From Yersinia bercovieri ATCC 43970 (GTDB lineage Bacteria > Pseudomonadota > Gammaproteobacteria > Enterobacterales > Enterobacteriaceae): a stretch of DNA of 64,000 nucleotides. Below, piece after piece: positions 23,358 to 33,334 of the stretch. The position numbers and the translations under genes were made by a program. A model generated the notes under the pieces. It saw nothing but the letters and a program-made list of their open reading frames with translations, ran no database searches and was not told the origin of the DNA. Where the stretch lies: contig NZ_CP054044.1 of NCBI RefSeq assembly GCF_013282745.1, positions 4,030,001 through 4,094,000 of the forward strand. Reading direction: 5' to 3'. Positions within the stretch are counted from its first letter, which is position 1. Each line of letters opens with the position of its first letter.

Positions 23358-24398
23358 ATGACCGATTTGACCCCAAGTGCCAATTTTATCCCAATGGACT
23401 GCCCAACCCCCCTCTGCCCTAACCGTATGCAAGTCCACTCCATAGTGCAAGAAACGCCCGACGTCTGGAGCCTGCGGCTGATTAACCACGATTTTTACCC
23501 CTATCTGCCAGGGCAATATGCTCTGGTCAGTATTCGCAACAGTGATGACACCCTGCGCGCCTATACACTCTCCTCCACGCCCGGACTCAGCCCCTTTATC
23601 CAACTCACGGTGCGCTGTTTAGCCGATGGCGAAGGATCTAACTGGCTGACCCAGCAGGTGAAAGTGGGTGATTACCTGTGGCTTTCCGAGGCCCAGGGGG
23701 AGTTTACCTGCGCCCATGTTGATGATGACCGCTACCTGATGTTGGCCGCCGGTTGCGGTGTCACGCCGGTGATGTCAATGTGCCGTGATCTGCTGGCACG
23801 ACGTGCGCAAGCGAACATTCAGGTGATTTTTAATGTGCGTTCGCCAGCGGATGTGATTTTTGCCGATGAGTGGCAACACTTATTGCAGCGCTATCCGCAG
23901 CAATTGCAGCTCACTCTGGTGGCGGAATCCGCAGCAACGGCGGGCTTTATCGCCGGCAGAATCAATGCTCAAATCATGCAACAGGTGGCACCAGACATCA
24001 GCCGCCGCCGGGTGATGACTTGCGGCCCCGCCCCATACATGGATTGGGTGGAGCAGTATTGCCGTGAGCAATCTGTTCCAGCCGATCATTTCCAAAAAGA
24101 GCAGTTCCGCAGCGCCGACGAAGCTATTGATACCAGCAATGAATTGACGATGACCATTAGCCATCCGCTGCGCAGTGTGAAAGTCCCGGTCGGCACCTCA
24201 CTGCTGTTTGCACTGGAGCAACATAAAGTTCCGGTGATGGCAGCTTGCCGCGCGGGGGTCTGTGGCTCCTGTAAGACCCGCATTCTGCACGGGGAGTACA
24301 CCACCAGCAGCACCATGACACTGACCCCCGAAGAGATTGCCCAAGGCTATGTTCTGGCTTGTAGTTGCCAGCTACAGGGTGATATCCAACTGGCCTAA
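23358..24398 (+). CDS. hcr: Hcr, NADH oxidoreductase for Hcp
   Basis: Flavoprotein that passes electrons from NADH to Hcp. It has 346 residues: an FAD domain with RAYTLSSTPG, an NAD domain with LAAGCGVTPVMSM and TCGPAPYMDW, and a C-terminal 2Fe-2S ferredoxin domain with cysteines in CRAGVCGSCKTR and the distal LACSCQ. An in-frame TTG exists at 23322, but ATG 23358 has TGAGG five bases before it. The N terminus is about 15 residues longer than in E. coli. Confidence 0.95.
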   Translation: MTDLTPSANFIPMDCPTPLCPNRMQVHSIVQETPDVWSLRLINHDFYPYLPGQYALVSIRNSDDTLRAYTLSSTPGLSPFIQLTVRCLADGEGSNWLTQQVKVGDYLWLSEAQGEFTCAHVDDDRYLMLAAGCGVTPVMSMCRDLLARRAQANIQVIFNVRSPADVIFADEWQHLLQRYPQQLQLTLVAESAATAGFIAGRINAQIMQQVAPDISRRRVMTCGPAPYMDWVEQYCREQSVPADHFQKEQFRSADEAIDTSNELTMTISHPLRSVKVPVGTSLLFALEQHKVPVMAACRAGVCGSCKTRILHGEYTTSSTMTLTPEEIAQGYVLACSCQLQGDIQLA

Positions 24399-24411
24399 CC
24401 GCCCTGCTTGC

Positions 24412-24490
24412 TGCCCCATAAGTGGCGATCCCCCCCCATAAGGGGTTATTCACGCCATTAATGGGGCAATCCGCGCCGTTAATGGGCAAT
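24412..24490 (+). repeat. Short repeats before poxB
   Basis: The 160-base gap ahead of poxB contains GCCCCAT and a later ATGGGGC that could pair, plus the near-duplicate words CGCCATTAATGGGGCAAT and CGCCGTTAATGGGCAAT in tandem (about 24452-24489). They could form alternative hairpins in the leader. No known element was assigned. Confidence 0.4.
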
Positions 24491-24559
24491 AATTGTTAAA
24501 CGCGCCATACTTTGACCTCAGAGAATAATGACTCGCCATTAATCCTTGAGGGAACAACT

Positions 24560-26281
24560 ATGAAGCAAACCGTGGCAACACTGGTCGCAAAAACGTTGGA
24601 ACAAGCAGGTGTTAAGCGAATTTGGGGTGTCACTGGTGACTCACTCAACGGCCTGAGTGATAGCCTGCACCGCATGGGCACCATTGAGTGGTTGGGGACG
24701 CGCCATGAAGAGGTGGCGGCTTTCGCCGCCGGTGCCGAGGCGCAACTTACCGGGCAACTGGCGGTCTGTGCTGGCTCCTGCGGCCCTGGTAACCTCCATC
24801 TGATCAATGGCTTATTTGATTGTCACCGCAACCATGTTCCGGTGTTGGCGATTGCCGCCCACATCCCCTCCAGCGAAATTGGCAGTGGTTATTTTCAGGA
24901 AACCCACCCGCAAGAGCTGTTCCGCGAATGTAGCCACTACTGTGAATTGGTTTCCAACCCAGAGCAGCTGCCTCGGGTGCTGGAGATAGCCATGCGCCAG
25001 GCCATTCTTAACCGTGGCGTCTCCGTGATTGTGTTACCGGGTGATGTGGCGCTACAGCCCGCGCCCGAAGAGGCCGCCGTAGTGTGGCAAACACCGAAAT
25101 TGCCACTGGTGCAGCCGCCGATGAGTGAGTTGGCAATTTTGGCGCAAACACTGAATAAGGCGAAAAATATCACTCTGATGTGCGGTAGCGGTTGTGCTGA
25201 TGCCCACGATGAAGTGGTTAAGTTGGCTGAAATGCTGCAAGCCCCCGTGGTTCATGCGCTGCGGGGTAAAGAACATATTGAGTGGGATAATCCTTACAGC
25301 GTGGGTATGACCGGGCTGATTGGGTTTGCCTCCGGTTACCACGCCATGATGAGTGCCGATACCTTGGTGCTGCTCGGCACCCAATTCCCCTATCGCGCCT
25401 TTTATCCCACCAATGCAAATATCATCCAGATTGATATCAACCCCGGCAGCATTGGTGCTCACTGCCCGGTGAATATGGCGCTGGTCGGTGATATCCAAAC
25501 CACGCTGCGCGCACTGTTACCGCAGCTAGAGGCGAAAAGTGATAGCAAATTTTTAGCCAAAGCGCTGGAGCACTATCATACCACCCGCAAAGATCTGGAT
25601 GGGCTGGCGACCGCCAATGATAACCAGCCGATCCATCCGCAATATTTGGCGCAGCAGATCAGCTGCCACGCCACCGATGACGCTATTTTCACCTGTGATG
25701 TGGGCACCCCGACAGTGTGGGCGGCCCGCTATCTTGAGATGAACGGTAAACGGCGCTTGCTGGGGTCGTTCAACCACGGTTCGATGGCGAATGCCATGCC
25801 ACAAGCTATTGGCGCGCAAGCCACCGCCCCGGAGCGGCAAGTGGTTGCCCTGTGCGGCGATGGCGGTTTCACCATGCTAATGGGGGATTTCCTCACCCTG
25901 GCGCAGCTCAAATTGCCGGTGAAAATTGTGGTATTCAATAACAGTGTGCTGGGATTTGTGGCGATGGAGATGAAAGCGGGCGGCTATCTGACTGATGGCA
26001 CCGACCTGCATAATCCAGACTTTGCCGCCATTGCCAATGCCGCCGGCATCAAGGGCATTCGGGTGGAGAAAGCCTCTGAGCTGGATGCCGCACTAGAGAG
26101 CGCATTTGCCCATCCAGGGCCGGTATTGGTGGATGTGGTGACGGCTAAGCAGGAGTTATCGATGCCGCCACAAATCAAATTTGAGCAGGCCAAAGGATTC
26201 AGCCTGTATATGCTCAGGGCGATTATCAATGGCCGTGGTGATGAAGTCGTCGAACTGGCAAAAACCAATTGGCTACGTTGA
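24560..26281 (+). CDS. poxB: Pyruvate:ubiquinone oxidoreductase (pyruvate oxidase) PoxB
   Basis: Peripheral membrane enzyme that converts pyruvate to acetate and CO2, passing electrons to ubiquinone. It uses thiamine diphosphate, Mg and FAD. It has 573 residues in three domains: Pyr (early ethanol-type [15 protein letters not shown]), the FAD domain, and PP with the ThDP motif starting GDGGF near residue 433 and ending VVFNNSVLG. The C-terminal amphipathic lipid-binding helix is present. ATG 24560 is preceded by GAGGGA. In E. coli it is an RpoS-dependent stationary-phase gene. Confidence 0.96.
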   Translation: MKQTVATLVAKTLEQAGVKRIWGVTGDSLNGLSDSLHRMGTIEWLGTRHEEVAAFAAGAEAQLTGQLAVCAGSCGPGNLHLINGLFDCHRNHVPVLAIAAHIPSSEIGSGYFQETHPQELFRECSHYCELVSNPEQLPRVLEIAMRQAILNRGVSVIVLPGDVALQPAPEEAAVVWQTPKLPLVQPPMSELAILAQTLNKAKNITLMCGSGCADAHDEVVKLAEMLQAPVVHALRGKEHIEWDNPYSVGMTGLIGFASGYHAMMSADTLVLLGTQFPYRAFYPTNANIIQIDINPGSIGAHCPVNMALVGDIQTTLRALLPQLEAKSDSKFLAKALEHYHTTRKDLDGLATANDNQPIHPQYLAQQISCHATDDAIFTCDVGTPTVWAARYLEMNGKRRLLGSFNHGSMANAMPQAIGAQATAPERQVVALCGDGGFTMLMGDFLTLAQLKLPVKIVVFNNSVLGFVAMEMKAGGYLTDGTDLHNPDFAAIANAAGIKGIRVEKASELDAALESAFAHPGPVLVDVVTAKQELSMPPQIKFEQAKGFSLYMLRAIINGRGDEVVELAKTNWLR

Positions 26282-26761
26282 TACTATTGATTACATCAAT
26301 ACCACCATCGCAAATATAACGTCATAATTAACCATGGAAGCGGTGACTCAGCCGCCTCAGACGATGGTAAACCCCGATGACTCGATCGGGAATGGTGAGG
26401 ACAGACGGAAGAGTAAAGCGTCCGCGCCAGGGAGGGCGCGGAACGAGCCTCCAGGGATGGATCTACGGCGTCTTTACGATCCGCCTGTTCTCTCCGCTAC
26501 TGGCACATTGTCAATAACCTCAAGCGGTGACACAGCCGCGTTCAGTGCATCTCTTCCCCAACGGCGACTCAATCCAGAAATAACCAGATCCATTATGTGG
26601 CGTAAGCAACACTTTCAACTTATCACCCTGCTAAATAACCCAGAGAGGCGTAGAGTCATTTATTGACCCGTTATCAACATAATCCCGGTATAAACATAAT
26701 CTCGGTATAAACACAATCACGGTATAAACAGCACACTGACCCCATTGATGGTGGTATCGCT
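26282..26761. repeat. Repeat-rich intergenic region after poxB
   Basis: A 480-base region that I do not read as coding. The words AAGCGGTGACTCAGCCGC (26338-26355) and AAGCGGTGACACAGCCGC (26522-26539) bracket about 170 bases containing a GC-rich hairpin (CCGCGCC to GGCGCGG near 26430) and the wording GAACGAGCCTCCAGGGATGG. The latter resembles dispersed intergenic sequence I remember from Yersinia and Serratia. After it, TCGGTATAAAC-like words (ATAATCCCGGTATAAAC, ATAATCTCGGTATAAAC, ACAATCACGGTATAAAC) are repeated three times at about 26680-26731. Confidence 0.5.
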
Positions 26762-27685
26762 ATGCCAAAGAGAGCTAAGTCAGGAGTTTCCGCTACCGCT
26801 GAATTAACCTGTTTGCTGCGCGCAAAGTCATACGGTGAGAAGAGACCCCATCTTAAAAGTGATGATTATGTGGCGGTTATTCTGAGTCAGACCTTCCATT
26901 CACTCTTCTCTATGATGCAGAAAACCTTTCTGCTGGGTGATGACATATTCAATCTCGCAACTCCCGCCGGCATCTACCCCTACATTGTCGCCCGCACTTT
27001 ATATATTGATGATATTTTCAAAAAAACCGCAGGGCGCTTTAGCAAAATATTTATTCTGGGGGCCGGTTTTGATTCCAGAGCCATTCGCTTTCATTACGCG
27101 CTGCAACATAGCGCTATTATTGAAATCGATAGTCCCGCCATGCAGCAGCATAAAATCGAAAAACTGAGTGAGGCCCACATCTCACCACCTGCCAATCTGG
27201 TCTTTTTACCCATTGATTTTAATCAGCAAAACTTGGCCGACACCCTCGACACCCTCCCCTTAGCCGCCGGAGAGAAGTGCCTATTCCTATTAGAGGGCTT
27301 GCTGATGTATCTGGAGCCGGCGCAGGTCAAAAGGCTATTGAGTGCCATCAGTGACTACAGCCGCGATGGCAGTCAGATTATTTTTGATTTTGTTTATGAT
27401 CATCTGTTGGTGGATGACCACGGATCAACCGACAGCTCACCATTCAACGGCGAATATGGCGTAAAAGAGAGTGTTGAGGGGGTGCGCACTATTGGCGAAG
27501 CCTGGCGATTTGGCATCGCCGCCAATGGCCTTGATGCACTGCTACAGCAGTACGGTTTTGCGCTATTGGATAGAGCCGATGCCCGCGAACTGGAAAAGCG
27601 CTTCTTTACCGATAAACAGGGAAAATGCCTGGAACAAATTAATACAGCTTCGTGTTTGGTCTACGCCAATCGAGAAAAATCCTAA
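26762..27685 (+). CDS. Class I SAM-dependent methyltransferase, LCM/Ppm1 family
   Basis: A 307-residue protein of the leucine carboxyl methyltransferase-like family (PF04072 type). The SAM-binding block is seen in FILGAGFDSRAIRF (about residues 97-110) and IEIDSPAMQQHK, with LFLLEGLLMYL further on. The substrate is unknown; bacterial members include polyketide and other small-molecule O-methyltransferases. It lies between poxB and ltaE, which are adjacent in E. coli, so it is an extra gene here. Its own leader carries the repeats described upstream. ATG 26762 starts the frame, but no strong ribosome site is visible. Confidence 0.8.
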   Translation: MPKRAKSGVSATAELTCLLRAKSYGEKRPHLKSDDYVAVILSQTFHSLFSMMQKTFLLGDDIFNLATPAGIYPYIVARTLYIDDIFKKTAGRFSKIFILGAGFDSRAIRFHYALQHSAIIEIDSPAMQQHKIEKLSEAHISPPANLVFLPIDFNQQNLADTLDTLPLAAGEKCLFLLEGLLMYLEPAQVKRLLSAISDYSRDGSQIIFDFVYDHLLVDDHGSTDSSPFNGEYGVKESVEGVRTIGEAWRFGIAANGLDALLQQYGFALLDRADARELEKRFFTDKQGKCLEQINTASCLVYANREKS

Positions 27686-27835
27686 TAAATCAGCGGATAA
27701 CCATAATTTCATCAATTATCAATTGCCCTGACAAATATTATTCTCATTATCAATAAATAATCCCTGCCACTCCTTTCTTGTTTTATCAATCTGGCTATGA
27801 TGAAGCATACCCCTTTTTCTGACCGCGAGAGAATT

Positions 27836-28855
27836 ATGCTAATCGATTTACGCAGTGACACAGTAACGCAACCTGACGCCGCGATGCGCAATGCCATGGT
27901 GAATGCCGAAGTTGGCGACGATGTGTATGGCGATGACCCGACGGTAAATGCTTTAGAAGCCGAAGCCGCCAGAGTGTCGGGCAAAGAGGCCGCCCTGTTC
28001 TTGCCGAGCGGCACACAGGCCAATTTGGTCGCGCTATTGACCCACTGCCAACGGGGTGAAGAGTATATTGTCGGCCAGAAAGCGCACAACTACCTGTATG
28101 AAGCGGGTGGCGCGGCGGTACTTGGCAGCATTCAGCCGCAACCCATTGATGCCAATGATGACGGCACCCTGCCGCTGGATAAAGTGTTAGCCGCCATCAA
28201 ACCTGACGATATTCATTTTGCCCAAACCCGGCTCTTAAGTTTGGAAAATACCCATAGCGGCAAAGTGTTGCCACTGAGCTATTTGCAGCAAGCCTGGGCC
28301 TTGACCCGAGAGCAGAGACTGGCGCTCCATATTGATGGCGCACGTATTTTTAATGCGGCGGTGGCGCTAAATCGCCCCTTGAGTGACATTAGCCAATATT
28401 GCGATACCCTGACCATTTGTCTCTCCAAAGGGCTGGGTGCGCCGGTGGGTTCACTGCTATGTGGCAGTGCGGAATATATTCATCGCGCCCGCCGCTGGCG
28501 TAAAATGACCGGCGGTGGTATGCGTCAGGCCGGTATTCTGGCAGCGGCAGGGTTGTACGCCTTAGAGCACAATGTCGCCCGCTTAAAAGATGACCATGAC
28601 AATGCTGCCTGGCTAGAGCAGCAGCTGCGCTCACTGGATGTCGAGATTGTGGCACCCGGCGCACAAACTAATGTGCTGTATATTAAGCAATCTGCCGAGT
28701 CAGCGGCAAAATTAGGCCCCTGGATGCGCGAACGTGGCGTATTAATCAGCGCTGGTCCAGTCACCCGAATGATTACCCACATCAATGTAAGCCGCCAGGA
28801 TCTGGAAAAAGTGGTCGCACTGTGGCGTGAGTTTTTGGCCGAGCAGCGCCCATGA
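27836..28855 (+). CDS. ltaE: Low-specificity L-threonine aldolase
   Basis: PLP enzyme that cleaves threonine and allo-threonine to glycine and acetaldehyde. It has 339 residues. The PLP lysine is K198 in [19 protein letters not shown] at the start and GARIF hold conserved substrate and PLP contacts. ATG 27836 has GAGAGA just upstream and matches the family start, so the in-frame ATG at 27797 is not used. The stop overlaps the start of ybjT by 4 bases (ATGA), so the two genes form one unit, as in E. coli. Confidence 0.95.
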   Translation: MLIDLRSDTVTQPDAAMRNAMVNAEVGDDVYGDDPTVNALEAEAARVSGKEAALFLPSGTQANLVALLTHCQRGEEYIVGQKAHNYLYEAGGAAVLGSIQPQPIDANDDGTLPLDKVLAAIKPDDIHFAQTRLLSLENTHSGKVLPLSYLQQAWALTREQRLALHIDGARIFNAAVALNRPLSDISQYCDTLTICLSKGLGAPVGSLLCGSAEYIHRARRWRKMTGGGMRQAGILAAAGLYALEHNVARLKDDHDNAAWLEQQLRSLDVEIVAPGAQTNVLYIKQSAESAAKLGPWMRERGVLISAGPVTRMITHINVSRQDLEKVVALWREFLAEQRP

Positions 28856-30342
28856 TGCCGCAACGGATATTGGTGCTGGGGGCCAGTGGCTATATTGGCC
28901 AGCACCTGATCCCCAGACTCAGCCAACAGGGGCATCATGTCACTGCCGCCGCCCGCCGTGTCGAGTGGTTAAAAGAGCAGCCGTGGCCCGGCGTTAAGTG
29001 CCGTTTTGCCGATGTTTATCAGCCCGACACCCTCAGTGCCGCCCTGCAAGATATTGATGTGGTTTATTATTTGGTGCATGGCATGGGTGACGGGCAGGAT
29101 CTAATTGAGCAGGAGCGCCTGGCCGCCAACAATATGTTGGCCGCCCTACAGGCCGCGCCCTGCTCAGTGAAGCAGGTTATCTATCTGGGCGCATTACAGC
29201 CGGGAAACAACAGCTCTCCCCATCTGATTGCGCGCAAACTGACCGGCAATTTACTGCGCCAAAGTGGCATTCCGGTGACGGAACTGCGCGCCAGCATCAT
29301 CGTCGGCCCCGGCTCAGCCGCCTTTGAAGTGATGCGCGACATGGTTTATAACCTGCCGATCCTAACGCCACCTCGCTGGGTGCGCTCGAAATCGTCCCCG
29401 GTCGCGCTAGATAACCTGCTGGTTTACTTGACACAATTGCTCAATCATCCGGCGCAAGACAACCGCATTTTCGATGTCGCAGGGCCGGAGTACATCAGCT
29501 ATCAAACCCTGTTCGAGCGCTTTATTGCCATCAGTGGTAAACGGCGCTGGTTGATCCCGATCCCGCTGCCGACCCGCTTTATCTCGGTCTATTTCATTAG
29601 CATGATCACCTCAGTGCCGACCCCCATTGCCAGCGCATTGATTGAGGGGCTAAACCACGATTTACCGGCCGATGGCACAGCATTGCAGGCGCTGATCCCG
29701 CAGCAACTGGTGAGTTTTGACGATGCGGTCAAAGAGACACTGCGCCGTGAAGATGAAGTGGTGGACTCTGCTGACTGGGGCTATGACCCCGAAGCCCGCG
29801 CCCGCTGGCGGCCCGGTTACGGATTTTACCCCAAGCAGGCGGGTTGCCAACTCTACACCACCGCCTCCAGCGAAGCACTGTGGCATGTGGTGCAACAAAT
29901 CGGCGGCAAAGAGGGCTATTTCTACGGCAATCTGCTGTGGAGAACCCGCGCCTGGATGGATGACATTGCTGGCGGCGGCGTAGTCTATGGCCGCCCGGAT
30001 CGCGAAACACTGGAGTTAGGTGACCTGGTTGATGGCTGGAAAGTCATTACCGTCAAGCCGTTACGTCAATTAGCGATGATGTTCGGCATGAAAGCCCCCG
30101 GTTTGGGCCGGCTGACATTTACCATCAAAGATTTAGGCGGGCGTCGCAGTTTTGATGTGCGGGCATGGTGGCATCCGGCAGGTTTTAGCGGCCTGCTCTA
30201 CTGGTTTGTGATGATGCCAGCCCACCTGTTTATCTTCCGTGGCATGGCAAAACGTATTGCGGCGCTGGCGGAGCAATATGATCGCCAACAGCCGCAGCGC
30301 ACATCGGCGCAAAGTGAATCAGGTGACGAGCCAACACCCTAA
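28852..30342 (+). CDS. ybjT: YbjT, SDR-type NAD(P)-binding protein with DUF2867 domain
   Basis: A 496-residue fusion. The N-terminal Rossmann fold of atypical SDR type carries GASGYIG at residues 10-16 and extends to about 290. The C-terminal DUF2867 part (about 330-480) includes [19 protein letters not shown] and ends with hydrophobic [18 protein letters not shown], which may touch the membrane. The function is unknown; similarity to ubiquinone-complex NDUFA9-like SDRs suggests a quinone or redox link, only an inference. ATG codons at 28852 and 28855 are both possible starts. Confidence 0.85.
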   Translation: MMPQRILVLGASGYIGQHLIPRLSQQGHHVTAAARRVEWLKEQPWPGVKCRFADVYQPDTLSAALQDIDVVYYLVHGMGDGQDLIEQERLAANNMLAALQAAPCSVKQVIYLGALQPGNNSSPHLIARKLTGNLLRQSGIPVTELRASIIVGPGSAAFEVMRDMVYNLPILTPPRWVRSKSSPVALDNLLVYLTQLLNHPAQDNRIFDVAGPEYISYQTLFERFIAISGKRRWLIPIPLPTRFISVYFISMITSVPTPIASALIEGLNHDLPADGTALQALIPQQLVSFDDAVKETLRREDEVVDSADWGYDPEARARWRPGYGFYPKQAGCQLYTTASSEALWHVVQQIGGKEGYFYGNLLWRTRAWMDDIAGGGVVYGRPDRETLELGDLVDGWKVITVKPLRQLAMMFGMKAPGLGRLTFTIKDLGGRRSFDVRAWWHPAGFSGLLYWFVMMPAHLFIFRGMAKRIAALAEQYDRQQPQRTSAQSESGDEPTP

Positions 30343-30682
30343 ATTGAGCGGCATAACTAATGCCCCAGAGTGTTAAAAAAGTCGATTGAAGGGGAGATGT
30401 TTCGTTGGGGTCGTAGTCGCGTAAGCGACCGAAGCGCCCCTAGGAACAGTCGCCCCTTCACGCACCCAGCTTGATGCTGGCTTTGCCATAAACCTCCGGC
30501 ATAACTAATGCCCCTTTTTCCTCTGATTCGCAGTCAACAACACTGTAAAGCCAAGGAAAAAGCGGACAGTCGGTGCTTTCTGATTGCATAGCGCATCATT
30601 TCACGGAAGAATGGCATCTTATTTGCTGAGCGAATGATTCCAGACGCTAGCATTCTGATTTTTGGTGGGAACCGAATTCGCT
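30343..30682. repeat. Structured intergenic region with a 17-bp direct repeat
   Basis: GGCATAACTAATGCCCC occurs at 30350-30366 and again at 30498-30514. Between the copies are a GAAGGGG/CCCCTTC pair, a GTCGC-GTAA-GCGAC hairpin and a CCAGC-TTGAT-GCTGG hairpin. The repeat itself can fold (GGCAT/ATGCC). This looks like a small inserted element or a structured RNA rather than a gene. The rest, to ybjS, has no recognisable feature. Confidence 0.5.
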
Positions 30683-31693
30683 ATGAAGGTATTGGTCACC
30701 GGTGCAACCTGTGGGTTAGGCCGAAATGCCGTTGAATATCTCCGTCGTCAGGGTATCAAAGTCATCGCTGCTGGCAACAATGCGGCGATGGGCGCATTAC
30801 TGACAAAAATGGGCGCTGAATTTATTCATGCGGATCTGACCAATCTGGTTTCCTCGCAGGCAAAAGCTATGCTGGCGGATGTCGATACCCTGTGGCACTG
30901 CTCCAGTTTTACCTCGCCATGGGGCACTGAGCAGGCTTTTGAGTTGGCCAATGTGCGCGCCACACGCCGCTTAGGCGAATGGGCCGCCGCCTATGGCGTG
31001 GAGAATTTCATTCATATCTCCTCACCTGCTATTTATTTCGATTATCATCACCACCGTAATATTCAGGAAGATTTTCGGCCAGCACGTTACGCCAATGAAT
31101 TTGCCCGCAGCAAGGCCGCCGGTGAACAAGTTATCCAGCAATTGGCGCTCTCCAACCCACAAACGCACTTTACCATCCTGCGCCCGCAGGGCTTATTTGG
31201 CCCGCACGACAAAGTGATGCTGCCGCGCCTGCTACAGATGATTAAGCACTATGGCACCCTGCTGCTGCCCCGTGGCGGTAATGCACTGGTGGATATGACT
31301 TATCTGGAAAACGCCGTACATGCCATGTGGCTGGCGACCCAAAGCCAGAATACCCTGTCGGGCCGAGCCTATAATATTACCAATCAGCAACCCCGCCCCT
31401 TGCGCACCATCGTACAACATCTGCTCGAACAGCTAGATATGCCGTGCCGTATCCGCTCGGTGCCCTATCCGATGATGGATATTATGGCCAGAGCCATGGA
31501 GAAGCTGGGGAATAAGGCGGAAAAGGAGCCGGTGCTGACACATTATGGTGTCGCCAAACTCAACTTTGATCTGACGCTGGATACCCACCGTGCTGAGCAA
31601 GAGTTGGGCTATCGCCCAATAGTGTCACTGGATGAGGGGATTAATCGCACCGCCCGCTGGCTAAAAGATCACGGTAAAGTGCGCGGTTTATAG
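30683..31693 (+). CDS. ybjS: YbjS, NAD-dependent epimerase/dehydratase family protein
   Basis: A 336-residue extended SDR protein close to E. coli YbjS. The NAD motif is GATCGLG at residues 7-13. The usual catalytic YxxxK appears as FARSK (in [12 protein letters not shown]), so classical epimerase chemistry is doubtful; this change is shared with the E. coli protein. [15 protein letters not shown] is the conserved serine region. I start at ATG 30683 (MKVLVTGAT); an in-frame upstream start at 30662 adds 7 residues. In E. coli it follows ybjT closely; here the repeat region lies between them. Confidence 0.88.
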   Translation: MKVLVTGATCGLGRNAVEYLRRQGIKVIAAGNNAAMGALLTKMGAEFIHADLTNLVSSQAKAMLADVDTLWHCSSFTSPWGTEQAFELANVRATRRLGEWAAAYGVENFIHISSPAIYFDYHHHRNIQEDFRPARYANEFARSKAAGEQVIQQLALSNPQTHFTILRPQGLFGPHDKVMLPRLLQMIKHYGTLLLPRGGNALVDMTYLENAVHAMWLATQSQNTLSGRAYNITNQQPRPLRTIVQHLLEQLDMPCRIRSVPYPMMDIMARAMEKLGNKAEKEPVLTHYGVAKLNFDLTLDTHRAEQELGYRPIVSLDEGINRTARWLKDHGKVRGL

Positions 31694-31813
31694 CCCACTG
31701 CGGAGCATAGAAGTGCTGAATAAAGCGATTTCCAGCCAGCATAAGACAGTCGAGAAAATAGGTCTTATACTACAATCACTTTCATAATAGATTCTTTCAC
31801 CTAAGGTCATCAT

Positions 31814-32389
31814 ATGAAAAAGAAAAAAATTGCTCTGATTCTTCCGCTCGCCATTCTGCTTAGCGCCTGTACCAGCACCGTCGATCCGGCGTTTAAGGAT
31901 ATCAGCAGCCGCACAACACCTTGTGTTGACGGTGGGCCGGATCAGGTGGCGCAACAATTCTATGATCTGCGGGTTCAACAAATTGGCAATCACACTGGCT
32001 TGCCCGATGATAATCTCTCGGCCCAATTTCGCCCTTATCTGAGCCAAACGCTTTACTCAATGATTCAGACTGCCAGAAAACAGGCGGGCACCCGTAGCAC
32101 AGCTCAAGTAAATAGCACCCAAGTCATTAACGGCGATATCTTTACCAGTCTGCGCGAAGGTACTACCCACGCGGATGTTGCCAGCGCCTCGACCATTCCC
32201 AATAGCGACGCCCGAAACATTCCGCTGCGTGTTAATTTGACTCATCAGAGTGCCGGCGGTAAATCGGTGACGTGGCAAGATGAGGTGTTGATGATCCGCG
32301 AAGGGAGCTGCTGGGTGGTCGATGATATCCGTTTTATGGGCGTCTCTGCCCCCGCCAGCAGCTTACGTCAGCTACTGGGTGATCACTGA
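31814..32389 (+). CDS. ybjP: YbjP-like lipoprotein
   Basis: A 191-residue predicted lipoprotein: a Lys-rich start, a hydrophobic core, then lipobox LLSAC with the lipidated C19. Ser at +2 suggests the outer membrane. The conserved segments PCVDGGPDQVAQQFYD, ASTIPNSDARNIPLRV and WQDEVLMIREGSCWVVDD match E. coli YbjP. The function is unknown. ATG 31814 follows a CCTAAGG-type site. In E. coli ybjP is immediately upstream of artP; here aroQ is inserted between them, and amiD and ybjQ are absent between ybjS and this gene. Confidence 0.85.
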   Translation: MKKKKIALILPLAILLSACTSTVDPAFKDISSRTTPCVDGGPDQVAQQFYDLRVQQIGNHTGLPDDNLSAQFRPYLSQTLYSMIQTARKQAGTRSTAQVNSTQVINGDIFTSLREGTTHADVASASTIPNSDARNIPLRVNLTHQSAGGKSVTWQDEVLMIREGSCWVVDDIRFMGVSAPASSLRQLLGDH

Positions 32390-32499
32390 TTCCACACTCT
32401 TCTCTTCCGGTGGGTATACTTATCTGCCGGAAATTTGTCACACCGGAGTGATATTTGGTAACCTTGCTAACAACTAACTTCAACAAGGAAGAAGTTGTC

Positions 32500-33045
32500 A
32501 TGTTCTCAGTTCATTCACTCATCAGACTCCTCGCCGTCAGCGGATTTTTTGTCGCCAGCGCCGCCCAGGCAACCTCCGAATGTGGGCAAACCGCCCAGCT
32601 AATCAATACCCGTTTAAGCTATATGAAAGATGTCGCGGGCGATAAGGCTGCCAACCATCTGCCGGTGGAAGACATTGCCCAAGAAGAGAAAGTGATCGAT
32701 AAAACGCTCGCGGAAGCGGCGTCGTTAGGTCTCGATACAGCATCGATCAAGCCCTTTATGGTGGCACAAATCAATGCGGCAAAAGCGATTCAATACCGCT
32801 ATCGCGCAGACTGGTTATCACAGCCAGAACCCCATTGGCAGCCAAAATCACTGGAGACGGTGCGCACTGATATTGGCGAGCTGAGTAGCAAGATCCTTAA
32901 ACAGATAGCGGACGAGTTGAAAACCTGCGAAAAAACGACCATTGCCGACAAAAACGTATTCACTAAAACAATACGCCAACATAATCTACAAGCCGCTGAT
33001 GTGGATATCATCTTCTCAACTTTCACTCAGATAAAGTTGAAGTAG
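32500..33045 (+). CDS. Periplasmic chorismate mutase, AroQ-gamma class
   Basis: A 181-residue exported chorismate mutase, which turns chorismate into prephenate outside the cytoplasm. A Sec signal peptide (about residues 1-24, ending SAAQA) is followed by the AroQ helical fold; the catalytic region INTRLSYMKDVAGDKAANHLPVED and IQYRYRADW matches the secreted enzyme of Salmonella. Two cysteines (near the mature N terminus and in LKTCEKTT) may form a disulfide. ATG 32500 has AAGGAAGAAG upstream. Its periplasmic role is unresolved in the family. Confidence 0.9.
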   Translation: MFSVHSLIRLLAVSGFFVASAAQATSECGQTAQLINTRLSYMKDVAGDKAANHLPVEDIAQEEKVIDKTLAEAASLGLDTASIKPFMVAQINAAKAIQYRYRADWLSQPEPHWQPKSLETVRTDIGELSSKILKQIADELKTCEKTTIADKNVFTKTIRQHNLQAADVDIIFSTFTQIKLK

Positions 33046-33334
33046 CTGCCGGATTATTCTTGCCATCAATGTGTACCGGTTTTCTTCCAGTCAATCGGTA
33101 TGCTTTGATTTACAAGCAGATTCCCATTTTGACTATTTTTTAATCTGCCGCTGCAGATGCTCTGTCAGATTTATTCATCGCACGACAAATTCCCTCTGAG
33201 TAGGGTCAAATCCAAATGTTATGCTGTTTTTCCCACTGAACTCTGGTTATTAATAAATTTTAACGCACAAAGATTGCATAAGTATGCCGCGGAAGTTACC
33301 ATTCACCGCATCATTGGCTATTCAGATTTGGCGC

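Noticed and set aside
33250..33300. ARG boxes ahead of artP
   Set aside because: Half-sites TTAAT-AAAT-TTTAA and TGCAT-AAGT-ATGCC match poorly and are offset by 25, not 21, bases.
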